Translations under genes and position numbers: made by a program
Part shown: positions 15,766-23,770 of the stretch, piece by piece
Position numbering within the stretch: position 1 is the stretch's first letter
Layout of the letters: each line of letters opens with the position of its first letter
Origin: Akkermansia sp. N21116
GTDB lineage: Bacteria; Verrucomicrobiota; Verrucomicrobiia; Verrucomicrobiales; Akkermansiaceae
Direction of reading: 5' to 3'
Assembly: GCF_029854705.2 (NCBI RefSeq)
Contig: NZ_CP139035.1
Location: 1,178,001 to 1,242,000 of the forward strand
Length of the DNA stretch: 64,000 bases
The notes under the pieces: generated by a model
What the model was told of the DNA's origin: nothing
Seen by the model: only the letters and a program-made list of their open reading frames with translations
The model's database searches: none

Positions 15766-16049
15766 ACCGGATTACCGTTGTCACCCAATGGCATTTGCAG
15801 AAATACTGATGTCATCAATGGTCCTGTAAATTGGATGGAAATGCTGAAACAGCAGAAAATAGAATTCAAAAATATATTAAAATGAGTAAGTTATGAATAT
15901 TTTGGTCGATATAAAATATATGGAGGATACTGAAATGTATACCGCAGTATATCTGGAATTTATTACCGAAGAAATGGCTTTGGAAATTATAAATTTATGT
16001 AAATGAGTATGTTATGGGAAAAACTGTCTTGTTCAATGGAAGAAAAGGA

Positions 16050-16195
16050 ATATGGAGAGATTTGCCCCAGTATACCTGTAGTTTGATTCCTTGAAAGCAT
16101 TACCATGGTCAATGTGTTTTGTACGAAGCTGTTTTCAAAAAAATCATTGGAAACAATTAATTCTGAAATGATTTCTATGAAAATAGTTCAGAATA
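16050..16195. repeat. degenerate island repeat, copy 3
   Basis: This copy has AGTATACCTGTAGTTTGATT, then TACGAAGCTGTTTTCAAAAA and TTAATTCTGAAATGATTTCT, but lacks the segment between the last two blocks and the downstream TCCTCACAAA block. It lies about 550 bp after copy 2. Confidence 0.65.
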
Positions 16196-16356
16196 TTAGA
16201 TCAATGAGAATAACAAGAAAAGGAGGAAATTTGAACGTATTTAGAGCTGCAATAACAATAGTTCACAACCCTGATGATCCCCATGAATTTGGGGAGTGTA
16301 TGTATAGAGGAAGAAATAGAGAGAAATTTAGTGATATATTGAAGAAAAATAACACC

Positions 16357-17292
16357 TTATTTTGTCCCTAAAACATCATTTATATTATGAAACCATGATT
16401 TTCCTTTATGTATTACTCTTAATAATGCTTGACTCTCTTCCAAAATCTCTTTCTTAGTTTTTCGGGAAGCAATTTCCCAATTTTTTATAGAAAAAATATA
16501 GGTAGCATTGCCAGACCATGGAGATTCAAAAATAGCTAAATCTTTTTCTTTATACAATAGAACAAAATACCCGTTAAATCCTCCTATCCCTATAACACAT
16601 TCATCTGGATTATGGCAATTTAATACACGTAATCTTTCGAGCAACACATTACGCCGAGCCTTTGGTACATGTGATTGAATGCTCTTTGAAAGAGTTTTCT
16701 CAATTTCTACCCATGGCTTTTTACCTAATGGCAATATTTCCCACTGTTTTTTTCGAATAGAAATTTTATCAAAAACTGTATTTAAACTTGCATCAAAAAT
16801 ATTACAATATCCAAATATTTCGACTATTAAATTTATCAAATGGATTATTGAATCCACAGATTCTCTTTGAAGAGAAATAGGGCGACTCACTATATGTAAG
16901 TCATCTTCTTTATAAATGAGCGTTAAAAATTCACAGGGTTCTTCGATATGTTTTCGTGGATATCTTTTCCGCTGTATAGTGATCAAAGATGACACATCGA
17001 TTGGATTGTCTCTACCGTGATATTCTGTATGATTCCATAGAACATCATACGAAAAGAGTTCTTTCGGCTGATCTCTTAATACCAAATCTCTACCAAAACT
17101 ATTGAATTTTGAGTATTTTCCAAAAATAGGTGATGGCAACACACATTCACCATTTTCTAATTTATCAGAAAAACCAATCCTAGATAACAATTCTTTTGGG
17201 ATTTCTTTCACGGCAATTCCAATATACGTTTCTTCCTTCAAGAGACCTTGAATTTCAGAAGGTATTTTTCTTAAATGGTGAGTTATGTGCAT
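16357..17292 (-). CDS. unknown protein, third gene of the ImmA/IrrE operon
   Basis: The predicted product is soluble, with 311 residues rich in Lys, Ile and aromatic residues and no signal peptide. A strand-rich tail (GFNGYFVLLYKEKDLAIFES, near residue 240) follows a helical middle (SIIHLINLIVEIFGY). I do not recognise a family or a catalytic motif. It starts 10 nt after the preceding gene in the operon. Codon use is AT-rich compared with the backbone. It could be the effector of a stress or defence cassette controlled by the ImmA/IrrE regulator, but this rests on position only. Confidence 0.65.
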   Translation of the reverse strand: MHITHHLRKIPSEIQGLLKEETYIGIAVKEIPKELLSRIGFSDKLENGECVLPSPIFGKYSKFNSFGRDLVLRDQPKELFSYDVLWNHTEYHGRDNPIDVSSLITIQRKRYPRKHIEEPCEFLTLIYKEDDLHIVSRPISLQRESVDSIIHLINLIVEIFGYCNIFDASLNTVFDKISIRKKQWEILPLGKKPWVEIEKTLSKSIQSHVPKARRNVLLERLRVLNCHNPDECVIGIGGFNGYFVLLYKEKDLAIFESPWSGNATYIFSIKNWEIASRKTKKEILEESQALLRVIHKGKSWFHNINDVLGTK

Positions 17293-17302
17293 AGTTCAAT
17301 CC

Positions 17303-17782
17303 TTATCTTATGATTACAGTCCCTGAGAAAGCTAATCTCTCTTCAATATCAGGAGTTACATCAGTCTCAATAATGATGGGTTCTTCATTAGGGTTAACTC
17401 GGTTCCAATGATCTAAATCAAGGGTGAGTTGTAACATATCTCCTACCACTTGTTCTCGTCGAGCGTAAGCAGACTTGATCATATGAGGCCTCTTTGCTTC
17501 ATCTATATCTACCCAAAATGATCCTTGGCCACTTTGATCAAATTTTACAGCATGGTAAACTCTATAATGTTGTCCTGTTTCTTTATCTGAACGAGTAACT
17601 TCTCTAGCAGCTCTAGCTAATTCTTTGGCTAATCTTTCTTCTGCAGTAATAGGTTTAGGAGGATCCCAACCTTTCGAAATAGCAAAAGACGCTAATTCTT
17701 TCATATCTATTTCCAACCTACCTGTCTCTTTCTTATAGAGTTCTATAAGGTACCTTATTTCTTTTGTCTTGTTTTGTTTCAT
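17303..17782 (-). CDS. unknown protein, second gene of the ImmA/IrrE operon
   Basis: This 159-residue protein has an N-terminal helical region (IRYLIELYKKETGRLEID), a basic linker (AKELARAAREVTR), then a segment (HYRVYHAVKFDQSGQGSFWV) and REQVVGDMLQLTLDLDHWN. I recall similar small proteins beside ImmA/IrrE-type genes in other bacteria but know no function. It lies 21 nt after the XRE-ImmA/IrrE gene. The conserved-looking core after residue 70 suggests a real domain. Confidence 0.7.
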   Translation of the reverse strand: MKQNKTKEIRYLIELYKKETGRLEIDMKELASFAISKGWDPPKPITAEERLAKELARAAREVTRSDKETGQHYRVYHAVKFDQSGQGSFWVDIDEAKRPHMIKSAYARREQVVGDMLQLTLDLDHWNRVNPNEEPIIIETDVTPDIEERLAFSGTVIIR

Positions 17783-17803
17783 AATTACAAGTTCATTAAG
17801 CTG

Positions 17804-18946
17804 TTAATTCAAAGGTACAATATTTCCCCAGCCATCACTAATGCTTTCTCTTGTCACAATAGATCTTATTTTAGCTAAATGAGAATTAAATCTATTATAT
17901 GTTTTTAATTGAAATCTTAATTGTCCAGCAATTAGACCAGGATGTCTATCTATTGTTTTTGAAAAACCAATTATATCTCTATCATAAAAGAATGGTCGTT
18001 TACGGACGATGAAACTTTTAAGTTGTTTTTGAGGAACACAAAATTCTGCTGCGGCAGCATTTGCTATTGACTCTTCTTCATTAATAACACCCTCATGATC
18101 ATGCTCTTCTATTTGTAAATTTACATCTAGCATAGGATTTGTTTTCCCATGTTCTTGGATAACATGTTCAAGTTCATGTCGTAAAACAAACCAAAAATTG
18201 TCTATTCGATCAAATCTAAGCGACATGCCAATAACAGGGCTTTTATCATCTAACCACAAGCATACACCATCAATTTTAGCACCTTTTAAAGTCTCAACAA
18301 TTACGAAGCGAATCCCACATTCCGCAAGTATTCTAGATACTTTTCTTGTTGCGACTGGAGAAACTAATAATTCTTTTAGTTTTGGCAGAGAGGCTTTTGC
18401 CGCAGCGAGAGAATAACGTCCAACAAGCATTTCCGAGGCAATTGCCTTAACTCTATAAATCCATGCAATTTGTGTAGGAGTCGCTGCTTTCCCTGAATCT
18501 GTTTTTTTACTCGCATGTGGGAGATTTTGAATTTCGGAAAAGGAGTCTGTTTGAAAAAAATTCAATAGTTCTTTTTCTACTTTTTCTACATCTTTATATG
18601 TAGAAACATTAAGCCATCCACGTTTTATCATCTCAGGTATTGGCAAAGACGCAAATAATTGTGCACGCCGAAATCTCGCAGGATCCTCTTTTGTCAATAT
18701 TTGGGCTAAAGCAAGTTCGTATTTTTTTTGTAAAGTTAGAAATGCATCTGCCGGAATAGAAAAAGTATCCGATAGAGCGATCGCCATTTTAGCATCCAAG
18801 TTTTTTTTACCAGAAATAATTTTGTTTACAATAGCCTCATCTACTTGCAAAACGACAGCAAGCACTTTTTGGCTCCATCCTTTTTCTTCCAGTAAGAACT
18901 GAATGTATTGTCCAGGTGTTTGGAATTGTTGAAGGTCTTGATCCAT
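17804..18946 (-). CDS. XRE-type regulator fused to an ImmA/IrrE metallopeptidase
   Basis: This 380-residue protein starts MDQDLQQFQT; upstream in-frame ATGs at 18967 and 18952 are possible. Residues about 8-65 form an HTH of the HigA/XRE type (LEEKGWSQKVLAVVLQVDEA). The C-terminal half carries the zinc-peptidase motif HELEH (in FVLRHELEHVIQEHG) and the later NEEESIANAAAAEFCVP segment of ImmA/IrrE proteins. Such proteins cleave or sense repressors under stress or phage attack (ImmA on ImmR, IrrE on DdrO). It leads a three-gene operon with a perfect inverted repeat 50 bp upstream, so autoregulation is likely. Confidence 0.88.
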   Translation of the reverse strand: MDQDLQQFQTPGQYIQFLLEEKGWSQKVLAVVLQVDEAIVNKIISGKKNLDAKMAIALSDTFSIPADAFLTLQKKYELALAQILTKEDPARFRRAQLFASLPIPEMIKRGWLNVSTYKDVEKVEKELLNFFQTDSFSEIQNLPHASKKTDSGKAATPTQIAWIYRVKAIASEMLVGRYSLAAAKASLPKLKELLVSPVATRKVSRILAECGIRFVIVETLKGAKIDGVCLWLDDKSPVIGMSLRFDRIDNFWFVLRHELEHVIQEHGKTNPMLDVNLQIEEHDHEGVINEEESIANAAAAEFCVPQKQLKSFIVRKRPFFYDRDIIGFSKTIDRHPGLIAGQLRFQLKTYNRFNSHLAKIRSIVTRESISDGWGNIVPLN

Positions 18947-18997
18947 ATGCATTGCAATATGGCACATATTGCCGATTTAGAGTCAGAAGTCAATAGC

Positions 18998-19021
18998 CAA
19001 ATTGACGATTTCGTCAATTTG
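18998..19021. promoter_or_regulatory. perfect 11-bp inverted repeat, candidate operator
   Basis: CAAATTGACGA (18998-19008) and TCGTCAATTTG (19011-19021) are exact reverse complements with a 2-bp spacer. It is 51 bp upstream of the XRE-ImmA/IrrE start, the right size and place for a dimeric HTH operator. No second copy is seen nearby. Confidence 0.65.
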
Positions 19022-19057
19022 ACAATCGAAAGCCTTTTCTCTATCGGACTGATTTTT

Positions 19058-19138
19058 CCCTATACCCTTACAAACAAAAAATCGCAATATACTCATTACG
19101 AATATATTACGACGGAAAATTGATGGCGGTCAAGGATG
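19058..19138. repeat. left copy of a repeat flanking yefM-yoeB, ending in a degenerate tRNA-Ser 3' end
   Basis: This 80-bp stretch matches 19782-19860 at roughly three of every four positions, including ACAAACAAAAAATCGCAATAT against GTAAACAAAAACCGCAATAT and a shared GGAAAATTGATGGCGG. Its last 15 bp resemble the 3' end of tRNA-Ser with about three changes, so it looks like an old att duplication. Confidence 0.7.
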
Positions 19139-19141
19139 AAC

Positions 19142-19402
19142 CTAAATCCCATAATGCGTTTTCAAGGAAATGATTTCCAGCATATTACCGGAAACCCTGT
19201 AGATCATCCTGTGTTCGTGAGTAATGCGCTTGGAATACCATCCGGATAGGTTGTGCTTCAAGGCTTCGGTATTGCCGATACCTCCTGTTGGGTTCTTCAC
19301 AGCATCGTCAATGAGAAGATTGATCCGCTTGAGAAGCTTCTTGTCTTCCTTTTGCCAATATAGATAGTCCTCCCAGGCACAAGAACTGAATCCAATGATC
19401 AT
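19142..19402 (-). CDS. yoeB: YoeB-type toxin (ribosome-dependent mRNA endonuclease)
   Basis: At 86 residues the size is typical of the RelE-superfamily toxin YoeB. Motifs fit: SSCAWEDYLYWQKEDKKLLK at the N-terminus, the central NPTGGIGNTEALKHNLSGW, then YSKRITHEHRMIYRV and the C-terminal SLKTHYGI, with the catalytic Glu, Arg, His and C-terminal Tyr all present. YoeB cuts mRNA at the ribosomal A site and is neutralised by YefM. It overlaps the antitoxin gene by 4 nt. The cassette lies between two repeats next to tRNA-Ser, which suggests it came in by integration. Confidence 0.93.
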   Translation of the reverse strand: MIIGFSSCAWEDYLYWQKEDKKLLKRINLLIDDAVKNPTGGIGNTEALKHNLSGWYSKRITHEHRMIYRVSGNMLEIISLKTHYGI

Positions 19403-19668
19403 TGTTCCAGAGATTTGAGATCCTCCTGAGACTTCCGAATGATGTTGCGATTGTTGTTGAGCTCTTCAATGCCCTGTTCCAGTTTCTGGGCCATATGAGG
19501 ATTGGAGAGAAGTGTGAATGTTTCTTGCCAGGCGTTCCAATCGTCCAAGGGCATCATGATGACTTTGCCTTCCTTCTTTGAAATAGTGATTGGTTCGCGG
19601 TTGTCCAGGACGTTTTTGATGGTTTGGGCCAGTTCTTTTCGAGCAGCCGAATAAGTGATCGTTGTCAT
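19399..19668 (-). CDS. yefM: YefM-type antitoxin
   Basis: This 89-residue protein of the Phd/YefM family has the N-terminal DNA-binding fold (TYSAARKELAQTIKNVLDNR, then EPITISKKEGKVIMM, DDWNAWQET) and a charged, Asn-rich C-terminal tail that would wrap the toxin. It lies upstream of yoeB with a 4-nt overlap. Two TTGTACAA palindromes lie 8 and 21 nt before its start and match the TGTACA core known for YefM operators, so the pair should autorepress. Confidence 0.93.
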   Translation of the reverse strand: MTTITYSAARKELAQTIKNVLDNREPITISKKEGKVIMMPLDDWNAWQETFTLLSNPHMAQKLEQGIEELNNNRNIIRKSQEDLKSLEQ

Positions 19669-19675
19669 AACTTAA

Positions 19676-19696
19676 TTGTACAAAAATGTTGTACAA
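19676..19696. promoter_or_regulatory. paired TTGTACAA operators of yefM-yoeB
   Basis: Identical 8-bp palindromes TTGTACAA occur at 19676-19683 and 19689-19696, 13 bp centre to centre, immediately upstream of yefM. TGTACA is the established core of YefM-YoeB operators in Escherichia coli; binding here is inferred. Confidence 0.75.
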
Positions 19697-19781
19697 TGTA
19701 AATGAGAATTCGACGGTTATATGACACAGTGATATTCGCTTATGGGGATGATAGAACGAACGCGTTTTTCCCCATTTCTTC

Positions 19782-19860
19782 CCCATAACCCTGTAAACAA
19801 AAACCGCAATATATTGACATACAACATATTGCGATGGAAAATTGATGGCGGACAGGGAGG
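19782..19860. repeat. right copy of the repeat, running into tRNA-Ser
   Basis: This copy matches 19058-19138 and extends across the 3' end of the intact tRNA-Ser gene (19846 on). On the minus strand it is the DNA immediately downstream of the tRNA. Together the copies enclose only the yefM-yoeB cassette. Confidence 0.7.
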
Positions 19861-19935
19861 GATTCGAACCCTCGGTACTGTTGCCAGTACACACACTTTC
19901 CAGGCGTGCTCATTCGACCACTCTGACACCTGCCC
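19846..19935 (-). tRNA. tRNA-Ser (anticodon GGA)
   Basis: This 90-nt gene on the minus strand has a 7-bp acceptor stem (GGGCAGG with CCTGTCC, one G-T pair), a D-arm starting TCAGAGTGGTCGAATGAG, an anticodon loop CTGGAAA giving GGA, a long serine-type variable arm (TGTACTGGCAACAGTA), a T-loop GTTCGAATCC, and an encoded 3' G-CCA. It borders the accessory region and is the likely integration target for the element between the flanking repeats. Confidence 0.96.
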
Positions 19936-20072
19936 GTTTGTAGGAAGTGGGCGGAGTCTAGGTGGGATGGGGGCGGATGACAAGACAAATTTGTAGTTAC
20001 TGCATTTTTTTTCAGTGGGAGGCAGTCCGTCCTTGACGGAGGAGGGGTGTTTGGGGTTGGGTTGTAACGGTT

Positions 20073-21095
20073 ATGGGCGAATCTCTTTATACCCGGATGG
20101 CCGAGGCTCCGACGACTTCGTTTGATCTGTCGCTGAGACCTCCTGCGTTCAGTGAGTTCTGCGGCCAGGAGAAGATCAAGGATCGCTTGATGTTGATGGT
20201 GGAGGCGGCGCGGCAACGCGGCGATGTGTTGGATCATGTTTTGTTGAGCGGACCGCCGGGGTTGGGGAAGACGACGCTTGCGAATATTATTGCGAATGCT
20301 GTGGGGCACCGGATTCATACGACGTCCGGCCCTCAGATTGAAAAGGCGGGTGATCTGGCCGGAATTCTGACGAATTTGGAGAAGGGAGATCTTCTGTTTA
20401 TTGATGAGATTCACCGTTTGCATCCGGCGATTGAGGAGTATTTATACCCGGCGATGGAGGATTTCCGGTTGGATATTATTATTGACCAGGGCCCGAGTGC
20501 TCGATCGATCCAATTGAATTTGCCGAAGTTTACGTTGGTCGGGGCGACGACTCGTGCAGGGATGTTGACGAGTCCCCTCCGTTCCCGGTTCGGGTTGGTG
20601 AACCGCCTGGATTATTATACGGCGGAGGAGTTGTGTACGATTATTACTCGTTCGGCGGGGTTGTTGGATGTGCCGGTGGAGTATGAGGGGGTTCGTCAGA
20701 TAGCGTTGAGGTCGCGCGGAACTCCCCGCGTGGCTAATTCTTTGTTGCGCTGGGTTCGCGATTTTGCGCAGGTGAGGGGGAATGGGGTGATTACTTCGGA
20801 GGTGGCCGTGGCGGCATTGGGTATGATTGAGATTGATGCCGATGGTCTGGATGAGATGGATAAGCGCCTTTTGGAGGCGATGATCTATAAGTTTAATGGA
20901 GGACCGGTCGGTTTGTCGTCGCTTGCGGTTGCTGTGGGTGAGGATGCATCGACGCTGGAGGATGTCCATGAACCGTTTTTGATTATGCAGGGATATATTT
21001 CCCGGACGCCGCGCGGTCGTGTGGCGATGCCTTCGGCCTATGAGAAGGTGGGGGCGGCTCTTCCTCGCGACGGCCAGCAAGCGTGGCTGCTTTAG
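20073..21095 (+). CDS. ruvB: Holliday junction branch-migration helicase RuvB
   Basis: At 340 residues this is the usual size. It shows all RuvB features: the N-terminal [19 protein letters not shown], Walker [12 protein letters not shown], Walker [11 protein letters not shown], the sensor 1 region [11 protein letters not shown], the arginine finger segment [10 protein letters not shown], and a C-terminal winged helix ([12 protein letters not shown]). It drives branch migration of Holliday junctions with RuvA, in recombination and repair. ruvA and ruvC are not in this window. It marks the return to backbone DNA after the tRNA-Ser boundary. Confidence 0.97.
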   Translation: MGESLYTRMAEAPTTSFDLSLRPPAFSEFCGQEKIKDRLMLMVEAARQRGDVLDHVLLSGPPGLGKTTLANIIANAVGHRIHTTSGPQIEKAGDLAGILTNLEKGDLLFIDEIHRLHPAIEEYLYPAMEDFRLDIIIDQGPSARSIQLNLPKFTLVGATTRAGMLTSPLRSRFGLVNRLDYYTAEELCTIITRSAGLLDVPVEYEGVRQIALRSRGTPRVANSLLRWVRDFAQVRGNGVITSEVAVAALGMIEIDADGLDEMDKRLLEAMIYKFNGGPVGLSSLAVAVGEDASTLEDVHEPFLIMQGYISRTPRGRVAMPSAYEKVGAALPRDGQQAWLL

Positions 21096-21337
21096 GTTGT
21101 CGACAGAGAGGAACTGGGGGTGGTTGCACGTATTCGTTTTATTCTTCTGCTGTGTTGTCCGGTTGTGGTTTTTCGGGTCGGATATCCGGTTGGACTTGGA
21201 AAATTTGGTTGAAATGAGAACGTTCAAGTGTGTCTGCCCGGGCGATGGTGTCTTTTCTGCTCGCCTTGACGGGGCGGATGGCATAGAATCCGCTCACGTT
21301 GCATATCTGTAACGTGTTCTCAGCAAGGTTTACTGCT

Positions 21338-22354
21338 ATGGAAGCCACATCAGACACCCCATTCAAAAGATTGCCTGTGACCATTATCGGTACGGGTTCC
21401 TATGTTCCCGAACGCCGTTTGACGAATGCCGACTTGGAGAAGATGGTTGAGACGTCAAATGAATGGATTATTGAACGGACCGGGATTCAGGAACGCCGCA
21501 TTGCCGCCCCGGGTGAGTTTACGTCCCATATGGGGACGAAAGCGGCCGAACGTGCCCTGGAGAATGCGGGGATTACGGCCGAAGATCTGGATTTGATCAT
21601 TGTGGCGACGGTGACGCCCGATACGTTTACTCCTGCAACGGCGTGCTACATCCAGAATAATCTGGGAGCGAAGAATGCGATTGCTTTTGATATTTCCGCA
21701 GCCTGTTCCGGGTTTATGTATGCGATGAAAACGGCTGTGCAGTTTATCGGTACGGGGCAGGCGAAGACGGCGTTGATTATTGCCGCGGAAAAGCTTTCTA
21801 CTGTGGTTAATTGGGAGGATCGTTCGACGTGCGTGCTTTTTGGCGATGGTTCCGGGGCGGCGATTCTGCGCCTTGGCGACCAGCCGGATGACGGCGCTAT
21901 TCTGGCGACGGATATCGGCACGGACGGTTCCTTGCACGATTTGCTTCGTATTCCTGGTGGCGGTTCCGCTTGTCCGATTACGCCGGAAAACGCTCATGAA
22001 CGCCTGGCGACGCTGGCGATGCGTGGTAATGAGACGTTTCGTCATGCTGTATTGCATATGAAGGCTGCGGCGGAAACGGTGATTAAGCGAGCCGGGTTGA
22101 CTCCGGACGATATTGCTTTGATTATTCCCCATCAGGCCAATTTGCGTATTATTGATGCCGTTGCCCAAAGGCTCCGCATTCCTCAGGAAAGGGTGTTTGT
22201 CAACCTTCAGAAATACGGCAATACGTCTGCCGCCGCCTGTGCGATTGCCTTGGATGAGGCGCATCGCGAAGGACGTTTCAAGAAGGGGGATCACATTATT
22301 ATCGTGACCTTTGGCGCGGGGTTGACTTGGGCTGCTGCGGCGATTCGCTGGTAA
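21338..22354 (+). CDS. fabH: beta-ketoacyl-ACP synthase III (FabH)
   Basis: At 338 residues with the start at MEATSDTPFK (an in-frame start 39 nt upstream adds nothing conserved). The catalytic Cys is in DISAACSGFMYAM, His in ALIIPHQANLRI and Asn in KYGNTSAAAC. FabH condenses acetyl-CoA with malonyl-ACP to start fatty-acid synthesis in the cytosol. Family markers include IIGTGSYVPERRLTN and NEWIIERTGIQERRI. It lies 243 bp after ruvB with no other fatty-acid gene beside it. Confidence 0.96.
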   Translation: MEATSDTPFKRLPVTIIGTGSYVPERRLTNADLEKMVETSNEWIIERTGIQERRIAAPGEFTSHMGTKAAERALENAGITAEDLDLIIVATVTPDTFTPATACYIQNNLGAKNAIAFDISAACSGFMYAMKTAVQFIGTGQAKTALIIAAEKLSTVVNWEDRSTCVLFGDGSGAAILRLGDQPDDGAILATDIGTDGSLHDLLRIPGGGSACPITPENAHERLATLAMRGNETFRHAVLHMKAAAETVIKRAGLTPDDIALIIPHQANLRIIDAVAQRLRIPQERVFVNLQKYGNTSAAACAIALDEAHREGRFKKGDHIIIVTFGAGLTWAAAAIRW

Positions 22355-22408
22355 TATATCTCTTTTTTTGTTTCTCTCTCTTTACAGTATCTATTATTGT
22401 TCCCACAT

Positions 22409-23542
22409 ATGACTACCGAACCTTACGGAAAGAAGAATCCGTTCCCGGCTCCCGTCCTTGCTGTCAAACATATCACGGGTGAAGGCAGCCCTAAGGAAAC
22501 CATCCATATTGAATATGACTTGACCGGCTCCGGGCTGGAATACGTGACGGGCGATGCTTTGGGCGTGATCCCCACGAATGATCCCGAGTTGGTTGATGCC
22601 CTGATTGCCCGGCTTGGTCTTTGCCCCGGCTGCGAGGTGTCGATGCCCGACGGAGGGGCTGCTTCTCTCCGCGATGCTCTTGTTTCCGGCTACGACATTA
22701 CGAATCTTAACAAATCTTTGCTTGGCAAATGGGCCGCAGTTGCCGGCAATGCCGATTTACAGGCGTTGGTCGACTCTGCTGACAAGGAGAAAATTGCCGA
22801 CTATTGCTGGGGTCGTGACGTGTTGGATCTGGCATCCGATTACCCGGTTTCTTTTGAAGACGGATCAGCTCTGGTCGCCTGTCTGAAGAAGCTGATGCCC
22901 CGGTTGTATTCGATTGCTTCCAGTCCGAATGCTCATCCCGGCCAAGTGCATCTGTGCGTGGGCGCGGTGCGCTATACGACGCATGGTCGCAAGCGTGGCG
23001 GTGTGTGTTCTACTTTTATGGCGGATCGCGTGCATCCGGGCGATACGGCTCGCGTGTTTGTGCACAGCAACAAGAATTTCCGTCTGCCGGAGGATCTTTC
23101 CAAGCCGGTTGTTATGGTGGGGCCTGGAACGGGTATTGCGCCTTTCCGTGCCTTTTTGGAGGAACGGGTCGTATCCGGAGCAACGGGCGGCAACTGGTTT
23201 TTCTTCGGAAACCCGTATAAGGCGACGGATTTCTGCTATGAAGACGAATTGACGGCACTGGTGGAAGCCGGCAAGCTCAAGCTTTCGGTGGCATGGTCCC
23301 GCGACCAGGCTGAGAAGGTGTATGTCCAGCATTTGATGGAACGCGAAGGGGAAACCCTCTGGAAGTGGCTAGAAGACGGAGCCTGTTTCTACGTTTGCGG
23401 CGATGCTTCCCGCATGGCGAAGGATGTGGACGCCGCCCTTGTCAAGGTGGTGGAAGTATGGGGCCGAAAGTCTCCGGAGGAGGCTGTTGCCTATGTTGAT
23501 GCCATGCGCAAGGAAAAGCGTTATCAGCGCGATGTGTATTAA
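22409..23542 (+). CDS. CysJ/cytochrome P450 reductase-like FAD-NADP reductase without flavodoxin domain
   Basis: This 377-residue protein starts MTTEPYGKKNPF. It has the FAD-binding and connecting domain (RLYSIASSP, then GGVCSTFMADR) and the NADP domain (VGPGTGIAPFRAFLEER, FYVCGDASRM, C-terminal YQRDVY) of sulfite reductase flavoprotein subunits. The N-terminal FMN flavodoxin domain of CysJ is absent, so electrons would go from NADPH through FAD to a separate flavodoxin or ferredoxin. No sulfite reductase haemoprotein gene is near. The start is chosen at ATG; TTG at 22397 is less likely. A strong terminator follows. Confidence 0.87.
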   Translation: MTTEPYGKKNPFPAPVLAVKHITGEGSPKETIHIEYDLTGSGLEYVTGDALGVIPTNDPELVDALIARLGLCPGCEVSMPDGGAASLRDALVSGYDITNLNKSLLGKWAAVAGNADLQALVDSADKEKIADYCWGRDVLDLASDYPVSFEDGSALVACLKKLMPRLYSIASSPNAHPGQVHLCVGAVRYTTHGRKRGGVCSTFMADRVHPGDTARVFVHSNKNFRLPEDLSKPVVMVGPGTGIAPFRAFLEERVVSGATGGNWFFFGNPYKATDFCYEDELTALVEAGKLKLSVAWSRDQAEKVYVQHLMEREGETLWKWLEDGACFYVCGDASRMAKDVDAALVKVVEVWGRKSPEEAVAYVDAMRKEKRYQRDVY

Positions 23543-23584
23543 TCGTTAAGTCTGCGTTTTTTTGCAGGATTGACTATTGAATTT

Positions 23585-23626
23585 CAGGGTAGCCGATTGC
23601 ATGGAGCGTCGGTTACCCTGTTTTTT
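23585..23626 (+). terminator. intrinsic terminator after the reductase gene
   Basis: A 12-bp stem (23585-23596 with 23609-23620, one G-T pair) is followed by six T residues. It lies 42 nt after the stop of the CysJ-like gene. Confidence 0.88.
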
Positions 23627-23770
23627 GGGGGGAGGAGGGAGAAGAGGTGTGGTTGGTTTGCCGTAGTTTGGTAATTAATTGTCATATTCGGGGTATGGAG
23701 GCAATGATTTTCCGCTATGGATGAAAAGGTGATTGTTCTTCGGGGAGGAAAAGCCTATATACTGAGTAGA

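Larger units (their letters stand above)
14726..16356. other. AT-rich gene-free region of 1.6 kb
   Basis: This is the longest stretch without a convincing gene. It is AT-rich, has short frames broken by many stops, and carries three decayed copies of a repeat (listed separately). The largest frames (14788-15027 and 16105-16371) have no ribosome-binding site, and one lies across the repeat. It may be the remains of repeated insertions or of inactivated small genes in the island. Confidence 0.6.

Noticed and set aside
15893-16006. 37-codon rightward frame beginning MNILVDIKYMEDTEMYTAVY
   Set aside because: It is short, AT-rich and has no ribosome-binding site or match in the other repeat-bearing segments; could be real but not supportable.
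16105-16371. 88-codon rightward frame
   Set aside because: It spans repeat copy 3, has no ribosome-binding site, and is interrupted in the other repeat copies, so not treated as a gene.
19740-20423. Long leftward frame through tRNA-Ser and into ruvB
   Set aside because: It is antisense to ruvB and the tRNA; its Arg/His-rich product reflects the complement of codons, not a gene.
20442-21284. Leftward frame antisense to ruvB
   Set aside because: It is a mirror of the ruvB codon pattern, and ruvB on the plus strand is certain.
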